This document shows, piece after piece, positions 1 to 7,343 of a stretch of DNA of 12,326 nt (positions are counted from its first letter, which is position 1; each line of letters starts with the position of its first letter). Position numbers and translations under genes: made by a program. The stretch comes from CAYWFP01 sp964457365 (lineage in GTDB: Bacteria > Planctomycetota > SZUA-567): assembly GCA_964457365.1 (NCBI GenBank), contig CAYWFP010000107.1, forward strand, positions 1 through 12,326, written 5' to 3'. Below the pieces are notes generated by a model. It worked only from the letters and a program-made list of their open reading frames with translations. It was not told the DNA's origin and ran no database searches.

Positions 1-66
1 GCTACGCATTCCCCTCCCCAGCTTTCCAAGCTGGACACGGAGGTTCGATTCCCCCCGCCCGCTCCA
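1..66 (+). tRNA. tRNA-Gly(UCC), 3' portion; 5' half missing or degenerate
   Basis: Positions 18-22 (CCAGC) pair with 30-34 (GCTGG) around the seven-base loop TTTCCAA at 23-29, giving anticodon TCC at 25-27, which reads Gly codons. The T arm is 39-43/51-55 around TTCGATT (44-50), with one A-C mismatch at 41/53. Then come the acceptor 3' strand CGCCCGC (56-62), discriminator T63 and an encoded CCA (64-66). CGCCCGC is what a Gly tRNA starting GCGGGCG would need. The 17 bases before the anticodon stem contain no GG pair of a D loop and no strand that obviously forms a D stem. So either the gene is cut by the window edge and has an odd D arm, or only the 3' part of a tRNA is present, as at an integration half-site. 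The anticodon arm, T arm and CCA are seen directly; that this is a working gene is not certain. Confidence 0.55.
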
Positions 67-409
67 ACCTTTCAACTCGCTCCAATAAAACGACTTATAA
101 CAGGTCTCTCCGAGTCACGCGACATTGCAAACCGTTACGCTTGTCAACTCCTCCGTCCGAGTTTGTCTCGATTCGTTTCGCTTCGCCCGCGCTTTTCCAG
201 TCCCGTTTGCAGTCCGCTTTGGCAAGGCGTAAAGCGGAGTCAGAATACAACAGGCGTCGTCCGGGGAACAGGAAGGCCGGTTCGCGGTTCAAGGCAAATG
301 ATGGCCGGGATGTCGGGGGCTTTTCGGCGTTGGTTGATTCTTCGGGCGCGCCCGTATACACTATCCTCAAACGCGAACCCGATACCTTTATAGGCCACGA
401 GGATCCGGC
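67..409. other. 343-nt gap between the tRNA and the SNF2 gene
   Basis: I see no convincing gene here. A 90-codon plus-strand frame (TTG at 141, stop at 411-413) overlaps the SNF2 start as ATGA, but it is rich in Arg and Ser, has no recognisable motif and no clear ribosome-binding site. The stretch probably holds the leader and promoter of the SNF2 gene; the best candidate promoter is listed separately. I found no strong terminator hairpin just after the tRNA. Confidence 0.5.
334..362 (+). promoter_or_regulatory. weak candidate promoter for the SNF2 gene
   Basis: TTGATT (334-339) and TACACT (357-362) are spaced 17 bases apart, each matching 4 of 6 bases of the sigma70 consensus. They lie about 48 bases before the ATG at 410. 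The spacer contains the palindrome GGCGCGCC. In GC-rich DNA such partial matches are common by chance, so this is only a candidate. Confidence 0.22.
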
Positions 410-3091
410 ATGACCACCAAATCGACCGCGGAACTGACTCTTCGCGACCGCCTTTCGAGACTGACGTACACGCAAGTCTGCAAGCTGCTCGGCGAAGAAG
501 GCGAGAAGCTGATTCGCGCGGGCGGCACCTTCGAGATCGACGACATGAACCGGCAGGTTTTTCTCGGCGAGGACCTCTTCCGCCTCAATCTCCCCGGCGC
601 CATCGCAACCATAACGCTGATGGCAGAGCGTCGGCAACGCCTGCACTTCAACTGTACGGCCTGCCACGGCGTATGCGAGCATATCGGCGCGGCGTTTTCG
701 CTGATTCTGGAGGAAAAGACGGCGCTCGGCCTGGCCGCGCCGCCCCCGGAACGCGCTCCGGTGGAGAGTTTGAGCGAGGAGGAGCTTGTCCGACAGGCGC
801 TTGCCGAACGGGAGGAGCGCGCCCGCAGCGAGAAGATGACGTTGCGGTCGATGGATCCGAAGACGATGTGGACCGATTACGTCGTCACGAGCGCCGCCTC
901 GGGCAAGACCTACCGGGTTGCGCTTCGGGGGTGGGAACACGGCGAGTCGTATTGCTCGTGCCCGGATTTCAGGAAGAACACGCTCGGCACGTGCAAGCAT
1001 ATTCTGCATGCGTTGGCGAAGGTCAGGAAGCGGTTCCTCGCGGCGGTCAGGAATCGCCCGTACCGCCGCAGACAGATCGAGGTGCATCTCATCCACGGCG
1101 ACGAGCTGGAATTGCGGCTGCTTCTGCCGGAGAAGCCGGACAAGAAGGTCCAGTCCATCGCCGGCGCCCTGGCCAAGCGTCCGGTCACCGACATGCACGA
1201 CCTTCTCGGGCGCATTCGCAAGCTGGAAGCGGCCGGCCATGACGTGACGATCTATCCCGATGCGGAAGAATTCATACAGCATCGGCTGTTCCAGGACCGG
1301 ATCGAAACAACCGTCGCCGCCATCCGCAGAGATCCCGCAAAGCATCCACTGCGCAAATCGCTGCTCAAAACGGAACTCCTTCCGTACCAGCTCGACGGAA
1401 TCGCCTTCGCCGTCGGCGCGGGGCGGGCGATTCTCGCCGACGACATGGGACTCGGGAAGACCATTCAGGGCATCGGCGTGGCGGAGTTGCTCGCGCGCGA
1501 GGTCGACATCCGCAAGGTGCTGGTGGTCTGCCCGGCGTCGGTCAAATCGCAGTGGTTTGACGAGATCCGGAAGTTTGCCGACCGCAGCGCGCGGATCGTA
1601 CTCGGCAGCGCCGAAGAGCGGGCGCGCCAATACGGCGAGGACTGTTTCTTCACCATCTGCAATTACGAGCAGGTGCTGCGCGACTTCCTGCCCATCGAGC
1701 GCGCGCACTGGGACCTGATCGTTCTCGACGAGGGGCAGCGCATCAAGAACTGGGAGGCGAAGACGAGCCAGGTGATCAAGAGCCTCTCCTCGCCCTTCGC
1801 CCTGGTGCTCTCGGGCACACCGATGGAGAACCGTCTGGGCGAGTTGTACTCCGTCGTCGGGTTTATCGACGACCGGCGGTTGGGACCGGCCTTCCGCTTC
1901 TTCAATCGTCATCGCGTGGCGGACGAGAAGGGCAAGATACTCGGCTACAGGAATCTCGACAGGTTGCGCGAGACGTTGAAGCCGGTGCTGCTGCGGCGCA
2001 CCCGCGCGTCGGTGATGCGCCAGTTGCCCCCGCGGACTACCGAGGTGTTGCGTATCGCGCCGAGCGACGAGCAACTCTCGCTTCATCGGGCGCACATGCA
2101 GATCGTCAGCCAGATCGTCGGCAAGAAGTTTATCACGGAAATGGATTTGCTGCGGCTGCGCAAGGCGCTGCTGATGTGCCGCATGGCCGCCGACAGCACG
2201 TTCCTGATCGAGAAGCAGGAACCGAGCTATTCCACCAAGCTGGCCGAACTCGACGAACTGCTCGATCGTCTCTGCGCGGAAGAGGATCGGAAGATCGTGC
2301 TCTTCTCCGAGTGGACGACCATGCTCGATCTGATCGAGACGCTCCTGAAAAAGCGGAAGCTGAAGTATGTCCGCCTGGACGGATCGGTGCCGCAGAAGAA
2401 GCGTTCGGCCCTGATGCACGAATTCCAGGAGAATCCCGACTGCACGTTGTTTATCGCCACCAATGCCGGCGCGACGGGATTGAATCTCCAGAAGGCCAAC
2501 ACCGTCATCAACGTCGACCTGCCGTGGAATCCGGCCGTGCTGGAGCAGCGCATCGCCCGCGCGCATCGCATGGGCCAGAAAAGACCGGTACAGGTGTACA
2601 TCCTCGTGACCGAAGGCACGATCGAGGAGAATCTGCTGGCGACGCTCTCGGCCAAGCACGAACTGGCCGCCGCCGCGCTCGACGTGGACAGCGAGATCGA
2701 CAGCGTCGATTTCGAGAGCAGCATGGAGGAGCTCAAGCGGCGGCTCGAGGTTCTCCTCGGCGCCAAGCCCGAAGCCGAAACGGACCTGAGCCAGAAAGCC
2801 GCGCGGGAGGCGGAGGCCGCAGCCCTGGCCCGGCGCGAGCGCGTGGCAGCGGCGGGCGGGCAACTGCTGAGCGCCGCGTTTCAATTCCTGGGCGAGATGC
2901 TGCCGGCGCCGCAGCCCTCGGACGCCGCGCGCCGACAGGCCGACGAGATCAAGCAGGGACTGGCCGAGTGCCTGGAAAAGACCGAGGACGGTCGGCTCGA
3001 GCTCACGGTGTCGCTTCCCGGCCCGGAGGCGCTCGATACCTTGTCCGATGCGCTCGCGCGTATGCTAGGAAGCGGAAAAACTGACGCTTGA
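410..3091 (+). CDS. SWIM zinc-finger SNF2/Rad54-family DNA-dependent ATPase
   Basis: An 893-residue superfamily 2 ATPase, expected to translocate on double-stranded DNA and remodel protein-DNA complexes in the cytoplasm; its cellular target is unknown. The N-terminal part carries a canonical SWIM finger, C182-x-C184-x10-C195-x-H197, and before it a degenerate relative, C82-x2-C85-x3-C89-x-H91. The SNF2 core has Walker A MGLGKT (346-351, K350), motif II DEGQRIKN (from D440) and motif III SGTP (468-471). The C-terminal helicase lobe has ATNAGATGLNLQ (683-694) and motif VI as QRIARAHRMGQ (713-723). All key ATPase residues are present. The last 130 or so residues are Ala/Glu/Arg-rich and probably helical. 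The start is supported by GAGGA at 399-403, six bases before ATG. Bacterial SNF2 proteins often have DEAQ or DEGQ rather than DEAH, so motif II is not a defect. It appears to be a single-gene unit. Family assignment is firm; biological role is not. Confidence 0.95.
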   Translation: MTTKSTAELTLRDRLSRLTYTQVCKLLGEEGEKLIRAGGTFEIDDMNRQVFLGEDLFRLNLPGAIATITLMAERRQRLHFNCTACHGVCEHIGAAFSLILEEKTALGLAAPPPERAPVESLSEEELVRQALAEREERARSEKMTLRSMDPKTMWTDYVVTSAASGKTYRVALRGWEHGESYCSCPDFRKNTLGTCKHILHALAKVRKRFLAAVRNRPYRRRQIEVHLIHGDELELRLLLPEKPDKKVQSIAGALAKRPVTDMHDLLGRIRKLEAAGHDVTIYPDAEEFIQHRLFQDRIETTVAAIRRDPAKHPLRKSLLKTELLPYQLDGIAFAVGAGRAILADDMGLGKTIQGIGVAELLAREVDIRKVLVVCPASVKSQWFDEIRKFADRSARIVLGSAEERARQYGEDCFFTICNYEQVLRDFLPIERAHWDLIVLDEGQRIKNWEAKTSQVIKSLSSPFALVLSGTPMENRLGELYSVVGFIDDRRLGPAFRFFNRHRVADEKGKILGYRNLDRLRETLKPVLLRRTRASVMRQLPPRTTEVLRIAPSDEQLSLHRAHMQIVSQIVGKKFITEMDLLRLRKALLMCRMAADSTFLIEKQEPSYSTKLAELDELLDRLCAEEDRKIVLFSEWTTMLDLIETLLKKRKLKYVRLDGSVPQKKRSALMHEFQENPDCTLFIATNAGATGLNLQKANTVINVDLPWNPAVLEQRIARAHRMGQKRPVQVYILVTEGTIEENLLATLSAKHELAAAALDVDSEIDSVDFESSMEELKRRLEVLLGAKPEAETDLSQKAAREAEAAALARRERVAAAGGQLLSAAFQFLGEMLPAPQPSDAARRQADEIKQGLAECLEKTEDGRLELTVSLPGPEALDTLSDALARMLGSGKTDA

Positions 3092-3306
3092 GATCGGTCG
3101 GAGTGCCTGAACGACAATGAGCGAAAAGGCTGAAACGAAGCGGATAATGAAAGGAAAATGCTGCCGTCATTTCAACCGCCATGCCAGGCCCAACACGTCA
3201 GGCGTTGTCCTTTGCGGCTGTCGGTCGCGACTGATTGACAAACAAGCAAAACGTTGTCTGGCGAATGCTTTCACATGAATCGCGGCAATAGGGGAGTCTA
3301 TTGATC

Positions 3307-4438
3307 ATGTGGCAAGAATTCGGGAGACGTCGCGCGCTACTTCTCGTTATTGCGTTGCTAACAGGCGTTTACGGTTCAGGGATCTTCCTGTGGGAGTGGC
3401 CGCCCCATGATCGGTTCCGCGAAAAGAAGGAGGAAGAAGAGCCGATCGATCCACGCTTCCTGCAGACACCGCCCGAATATCGCCTCACCGACGTCGAAAA
3501 CCTTATCGCCATCCGCACGGCCGAAGACGCCGCGTCCAAGCGCGCGGAACTCGTCTCGCTCATCTTCGGTTCGCCCGGCCTTCCGGCCGGAAAACCGGCC
3601 ATAATCAACCGAGATTATGTCGACGCACGGTACGACGATCTCGCGGCGCTGCAGCGCATCGACCGCTTCACCGTAGAGATGGACTTCAGCCTCGTCTCCC
3701 GGGTTTATCACTTCCACCCCGCCGCGCCAGAGAACAAGCTCGTTCTTTACCATCAGGGGCATATGGTCGATTTTTACCGTGGCAAGGAAACGATTCGAGA
3801 GTTGCTGGCCCATGGCTTCGATGTCGTCGCCTTCTGTATGCCGCTGAAGGGCTTGAATAACCAACCCGCCGTCGACGTGCCTCACATCGGCAGACTCAAA
3901 CTCACCGGACACGACCAGATGGCTTTCCTCACGCCCGAAAAAGGCCATCCGATGCAGTACCTTCTCGCTCCGGTGGTGATCGTCCTTAACCACCTCACGA
4001 GTGAACGGACGTATGAATCCATCTCCATGCTCGGCATCTCCGGCGGTGGCTGGACAACCACCCTAATGGCCGCGATCGATGAACGGATTCGTTACAGCTT
4101 TCCCGTGGCCGGCTCGTATACGATTTACCTCCGCTCGAACTCCAAGCGCGATTGGGGTGACTACGAGCAGACGGCTCCGGATATCTACACCCGCGTCAAT
4201 TATCCTGGAGATTTATATTCTGGGCGCATGGGGCAAGGGCCGCAGGCAGATTCAGGTAATCAACCAGTTCGATCCGGCGTGTTTCGCCGGCACAAAGTGG
4301 CAAACCTACGCCCCGATCGTCAAGGAACGAGTAGAAGCTCTCACGTCCGGTTCATACGACTTGTTCATGGATGATACGCATAACGAACATGTGATCTCGT
4401 CTGCAACGCTACAGCGCATTCTCGCCGAGATCGAGTAG
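3307..4438 (+). pseudogene. membrane-anchored alpha/beta hydrolase, frameshifted near 4204
   Basis: The first frame runs from ATG 3307 (or TTG 3301) to a stop at 4372-4374; the true C-terminus continues in the +1 frame to TAG at 4436-4438. Skipping one C at 4204/4205 joins TRVNY to LEIYILGAWGKG and restores about 376 residues. Residues 7-28 form a hydrophobic segment after RRR, so a signal anchor is likely. The nucleophile elbow is GISGG with Ser245. After the shift the frame still carries NQFDPACF (D322) and DTHNEHVIS (H358/H361), in the Ser-Asp-His order expected of this fold. Because the downstream part is well preserved, the break is either very recent or a sequencing/assembly error. If the shift is real, the short product loses Asp and His and should be inactive. 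GGGGAG at 3291-3296 is the ribosome-binding site; spacing is 4 bases to TTG and 10 to ATG. Substrate cannot be inferred. Confidence 0.75.
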
Positions 4439-4466
4439 AAACCTTGTACGAAGAGGTTCTGGCATA

Positions 4467-5540
4467 ATGATCCGGACCTGCTGGCTGACGCCGGAGACGG
4501 CGCCGAACTCGGTGGCGGTACACGCGCCGCTGCGGATTCACCGCCGGGCGCTGGCCGCGCGCGGCATCGAGGTCCGCATCCTGCACGCGCTGGACGCGGA
4601 GCGCCCCGCCGTCGACATCCTCTTTGTCGACAGCAAGTTCGCCCGCGGGCCGTGGTCGGAGTCGCACGCGCAGGCGATCCCGTACCTTCGAGAGGCGCGG
4701 AAGACCGCGAAACGCGTCTGCTGGCTCGACACCACCGACAGCACCGGCACCATGCACGTCGAGATTCTGCCGCAAGTCGACCGCTATTTCGCGCTGCAAC
4801 TCCTGCGCGACCGCGAGCAGTATGCGCAGCCGTTCGTGGGCGACCGCATCTTCACCGATTACTATCACCGGACCTGGGGAATCGATCCGGCCGACTCGCC
4901 ACCGTCCTCCGTTGTTCCCGCGGAGCATCTGGATCGCCTGCGGGTCTTGTGGAACAGCGGGCTGGGCAACTGGGGGCGACACGCCACGCTGGCCAACAAG
5001 CTGCTGCGCTTCTGCCCCTTCCTCTCGCGTTTCGTTCTCGGGGGATCGCCCGCGAAGCCGTCGCGACCGGTGCCGGTCACCTGCCGCATGTCGCGCGGTC
5101 ACGGACGAAAGCTGATCACCTGTCAGCGCGACCGCGTTGCCGCTCTGCTGGAGAATGATTTCGACGTCGTCACCGATCCGGTCTCGCGACGGGCGTATCT
5201 CGACGAGATGGGGGCCGCGCACGTCGGCGTCTCCCCCTTCGGCTGGGGGGAGATGGCATACCGCGACTACGAGATTATGCGCTTCGGCGCGGCACTCTTC
5301 AAACCCGACATGACGCACATGGAGACGTGGCCTGACTGGTACCGCGACGGCGAGACCTGCCGGACGTTTCGCTGGGATCTTGCGGACTTTTCCGACACGC
5401 TTCGAGAGTTGCTGGCCGGCGACACGGCCGAAGCGATTGCGGCGAACGGGCAGCGGGAATACCGCCGGCATCTCCACGGTTCCGAATCGAGGGAACTGTT
5501 CTGCCGGCGCCTTGAAGCGATCCTGCGTGAACTCCTGTAG
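4467..5540 (+). CDS. glycosyltransferase (GT-B-like, CgeB/GT1-type C-terminal domain)
   Basis: A 357-residue cytoplasmic protein without membrane segments. The C-terminal third has SPFGWGE (256-262) followed by RDYE (266-269) and then FKPDMTHMETWPD, a pattern I associate with GT-B glycosyltransferases that bind the nucleotide sugar through this lobe. The N-terminal part, with ILFVDSKF and VCWLDTTDSTG, fits the acceptor lobe but has no diagnostic motif. Donor and acceptor are unknown. ATG 4467 is preceded by AAGAGG (4451-4456). It starts 28 bases after the hydrolase remnant and ends 88 bases before wlbB, so it may be cotranscribed with the uronic-acid genes, and a diacetamido-uronic acid is a reasonable guess for the donor. 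The family call is good, the specificity is inference. Confidence 0.8.
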   Translation: MIRTCWLTPETAPNSVAVHAPLRIHRRALAARGIEVRILHALDAERPAVDILFVDSKFARGPWSESHAQAIPYLREARKTAKRVCWLDTTDSTGTMHVEILPQVDRYFALQLLRDREQYAQPFVGDRIFTDYYHRTWGIDPADSPPSSVVPAEHLDRLRVLWNSGLGNWGRHATLANKLLRFCPFLSRFVLGGSPAKPSRPVPVTCRMSRGHGRKLITCQRDRVAALLENDFDVVTDPVSRRAYLDEMGAAHVGVSPFGWGEMAYRDYEIMRFGAALFKPDMTHMETWPDWYRDGETCRTFRWDLADFSDTLRELLAGDTAEAIAANGQREYRRHLHGSESRELFCRRLEAILRELL

Positions 5541-5553
5541 CTGCGCCCATAGC

Positions 5554-5577
5554 AGAAGCGCTTCCGTTATCGCTTCT
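5554..5577 (+). terminator. hairpin between the glycosyltransferase and wlbB
   Basis: AGAAGCG (5554-5560) and CGCTTCT (5571-5577) form a perfect 7-bp stem with a 10-base loop, 13 bases after the glycosyltransferase stop codon. The tail CTTTAC has only a short T run, so it is a poor intrinsic terminator and could be a weak attenuator. An alternative fold uses the 10-base palindrome GAAGCGCTTC (5555-5564). Just downstream lies an imperfect dyad, GCATC-CATAT-GATGC (5595-5609), which could be an operator or chance. Confidence 0.3.
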
Positions 5578-5617
5578 CTTTACTTCCGCATCCGGCATCC
5601 ATATGATGCACTTGTTC

Positions 5618-5623
5618 AGGAGA
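5618..5623 (+). promoter_or_regulatory. ribosome-binding site fixing a GTG start for wlbB
   Basis: AGGAGA lies five bases before GTG 5629. The frame is open far upstream (to about 5380, inside the previous gene), but conserved acetyltransferase sequence begins only here, so this site decides the start. The nearby ATG at 5624 is out of frame. Confidence 0.7.
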
Positions 5624-5628
5624 ATGCC

Positions 5629-6213
5629 GTGAATGCCACCGACTGGTTCGTTCATCCCAGCAGTATCGTCGACGACGGCGCGCGGATCGGCGCGGGGACG
5701 AAGATCTGGCATTTCTGCCACATCAGCGGTGGCGCGCGGATCGGCGAAGGCTGCGTCTTCGGGCAGGGCTGCTACGTCGCCAAGACCGCGGTCATCGGCG
5801 ACCGCGTCAAGGTGCAGAACGGCGTCAGCATCTACGACGGCGTGATCATCGAGGACGAGGTCTTCTGCGGACCGCACATGATCTTCACCAACGTGCACAA
5901 CCCGCGTGCGTTTATCGAACGCAAGGACGAATACCGCCCCACCCGCGTCGAACGCGGCGCCAGCATCGGCGCGGGTGCCATCGTTGTCTGCGGAAACACG
6001 GTTGGGAGCTACGCCTTTATCGGCGCGGGGGCGGTAGTGACGCGCGACGTTCGGCCGTTCGCGCTGGTCTACGGCAACCCGGCGAAGCAGCACGGCTGGG
6101 TCGACCGCTGCGGGACAAAGCTGGTCTTCGACGATGCGGGGCTGGCCACCGGCGAAGATGGCGCGCGGTATCGCCTCACGGAGGATGGCGTTCTCCCGGA
6201 GGACCAAGCGTGA
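5629..6213 (+). CDS. wlbB: UDP-3-amino-GlcNAcA N-acetyltransferase, WlbB/WbpD type
   Basis: A 194-residue left-handed beta-helix acyltransferase. In the known pathway this enzyme uses acetyl-CoA to acetylate the C3 amine of UDP-2-acetamido-3-amino-2,3-dideoxy-glucuronate, giving UDP-GlcNAc3NAcA. Hexapeptide repeats run from about residue 10 to 150, for example ARIGAGTKIWHF and ASIGAGAIVVCG. The stretch FCGPHMIFTNVHNPR followed by IERKDEYRPT is characteristic of the WbpD/WlbB branch, as is the closing VYGNPAKQHGWVDRCG. Length fits the family (about 190 residues). The last 25 or so residues, after the usual CG, are acidic and family-atypical. It overlaps the next gene by four bases (GTGA), implying coupled translation. 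The main alternative is a related sugar acyltransferase with another amino sugar; the aminotransferase and dehydrogenase next door favour this call. Confidence 0.88.
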   Translation: MNATDWFVHPSSIVDDGARIGAGTKIWHFCHISGGARIGEGCVFGQGCYVAKTAVIGDRVKVQNGVSIYDGVIIEDEVFCGPHMIFTNVHNPRAFIERKDEYRPTRVERGASIGAGAIVVCGNTVGSYAFIGAGAVVTRDVRPFALVYGNPAKQHGWVDRCGTKLVFDDAGLATGEDGARYRLTEDGVLPEDQA

Positions 6214-7331
6214 GCGTACCGCTGTTGGACCTGACGCGACAGTACGAAGCGCTCCGGGAGGCTCTCGAAGCGGCGCTCCTGCGGGTCGCGCGCAGCACGC
6301 GCTATATCGGCGGGCCGGAGGTCGAGGCGCTGGAGACGGAGGTTGCCGCGTATGTCGGCGCCGCGCACGCGGTCGGTGTCAGTTCCGGTACTGACGCGCT
6401 GCTGCTTTCGCTGATGGCGCTAAAGATCGGCCCGGGCGACGAGGTAATCACCACGCCGTACTCCTTCTTCGCCACCGCCGGCGCGATCATGCGGCTGGGG
6501 GCGACACCGGTCTTCGCCGATATCGAACTCGATACCTGCAATCTCGACCCGACGCGCATCGAAGCCGCCATCACGCCGAAGACGAAGGCGATCCTGCCGG
6601 TGCATCTCTACGGAAAGTGCGCGCGGATGGCGCCGCTGCTGGACCTGGCGAAAGCGAATGAACTGCATGTCGTCGAAGACGCCGCGCAGGCTATCGGGGC
6701 GCGCTGCGAAGCGGGGGCGGCCGGAACGATGGGCACCTGCGGTGTCTTCAGCTTCTTTCCGAGCAAGAATCTCGGCGCCATGGGCGACGCGGGGATGGTG
6801 GTTACCAATGACGCGGCGCTGGCCGAGCGAATGAAACTGCTGCGCAACCATGGCGCGCAGCCGAAGTATTATCACGCACTCGTCGGCGGCAACTTCCGGC
6901 TGGATCCACTGCAGGCGGCGGTACTGCGGGTCAAGCTGCCGCACCTGGATGCATGGACCGAAACCCGCCGGCGCAACGCCCAACGGTATCGCGATATGTT
7001 CTCGGAGCGCAATCTCGCGCCGGAGCCGGTTGTGCTGCCGACGGAGGCAAACGGGCGGCACATCTATAACCAATTCGTCATCTGTCTCGAACGACGCGAT
7101 GAATTGATGGCGTTCCTGAAGGAGCACGGCATCGGCTGCGAGATCTACTACCCCTGTCCGTTTCACCTGCAGGAGTGTTTCCGGAACCTGGGCTACGCCG
7201 AAGGCGATTTCCCCCGCGCGGAGGAAGCGGCCGCGACGACGCTGGCGCTGCCGATCTTTCCGGAACTGACCGACGCGGAGCTGACCGAGGTCGTCGAAGC
7301 CGTAGCCGCATTCTACGAGACGGAAGCGTAA
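6210..7331 (+). CDS. wlbC: PLP-dependent 3-aminotransferase for UDP-3-keto-GlcNAcA (DegT family), WlbC/WbpE type
   Basis: A 373-residue DegT/DnrJ/EryC1/StrS aminotransferase. The expected reaction transfers the amino group of glutamate to C3 of UDP-2-acetamido-3-keto-glucuronate. Visible motifs are the N-terminal VPLLDLTRQY, SSGTDALLLSL for phosphate binding, VVEDAAQAIG with D157 that contacts the pyridine nitrogen, and FFPSKNLGAMGDAG with the Schiff-base lysine K186. NFRLDPLQAAVL and the closing LALPIFPELT are usual for the family. The GTG start overlaps the stop of wlbB and has GGAGGA at 6198-6203, six bases upstream. The glutamate/2-oxoglutarate pair links this step to the dehydrogenase in some characterised systems. 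Other DegT enzymes act on C4 of other sugars, so the regiochemistry rests partly on the neighbours. Confidence 0.9.
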   Translation: MSVPLLDLTRQYEALREALEAALLRVARSTRYIGGPEVEALETEVAAYVGAAHAVGVSSGTDALLLSLMALKIGPGDEVITTPYSFFATAGAIMRLGATPVFADIELDTCNLDPTRIEAAITPKTKAILPVHLYGKCARMAPLLDLAKANELHVVEDAAQAIGARCEAGAAGTMGTCGVFSFFPSKNLGAMGDAGMVVTNDAALAERMKLLRNHGAQPKYYHALVGGNFRLDPLQAAVLRVKLPHLDAWTETRRRNAQRYRDMFSERNLAPEPVVLPTEANGRHIYNQFVICLERRDELMAFLKEHGIGCEIYYPCPFHLQECFRNLGYAEGDFPRAEEAAATTLALPIFPELTDAELTEVVEAVAAFYETEA

Positions 7332-7343
7332 CGAGGAGGCCAG

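Noticed and set aside
96..101. TATAAC shortly after the tRNA as a -10 element
   Set aside because: No -35 match at 16-18 bases upstream; it falls against the tRNA end, where only TTCAAC-like sequence is found.
141..413. A 90-codon plus-strand ORF whose stop overlaps the SNF2 start as ATGA
   Set aside because: It needs a TTG start without a good ribosome-binding site, and its composition looks like translated noncoding DNA. The overlap alone is not enough.
95..2884. A 929-codon minus-strand open frame antisense to almost the whole SNF2 gene
   Set aside because: The plus strand encodes an unmistakable SNF2 ATPase with all motifs. The antisense frame has no recognisable domain, and such long antisense frames are expected in GC-rich DNA with strong third-position bias.
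3235..3269. A perfect TTGACA before the hydrolase gene
   Set aside because: No acceptable -10 element lies 15-19 bases downstream; the nearest candidate, GAATGCT, is 22 bases away and poor.
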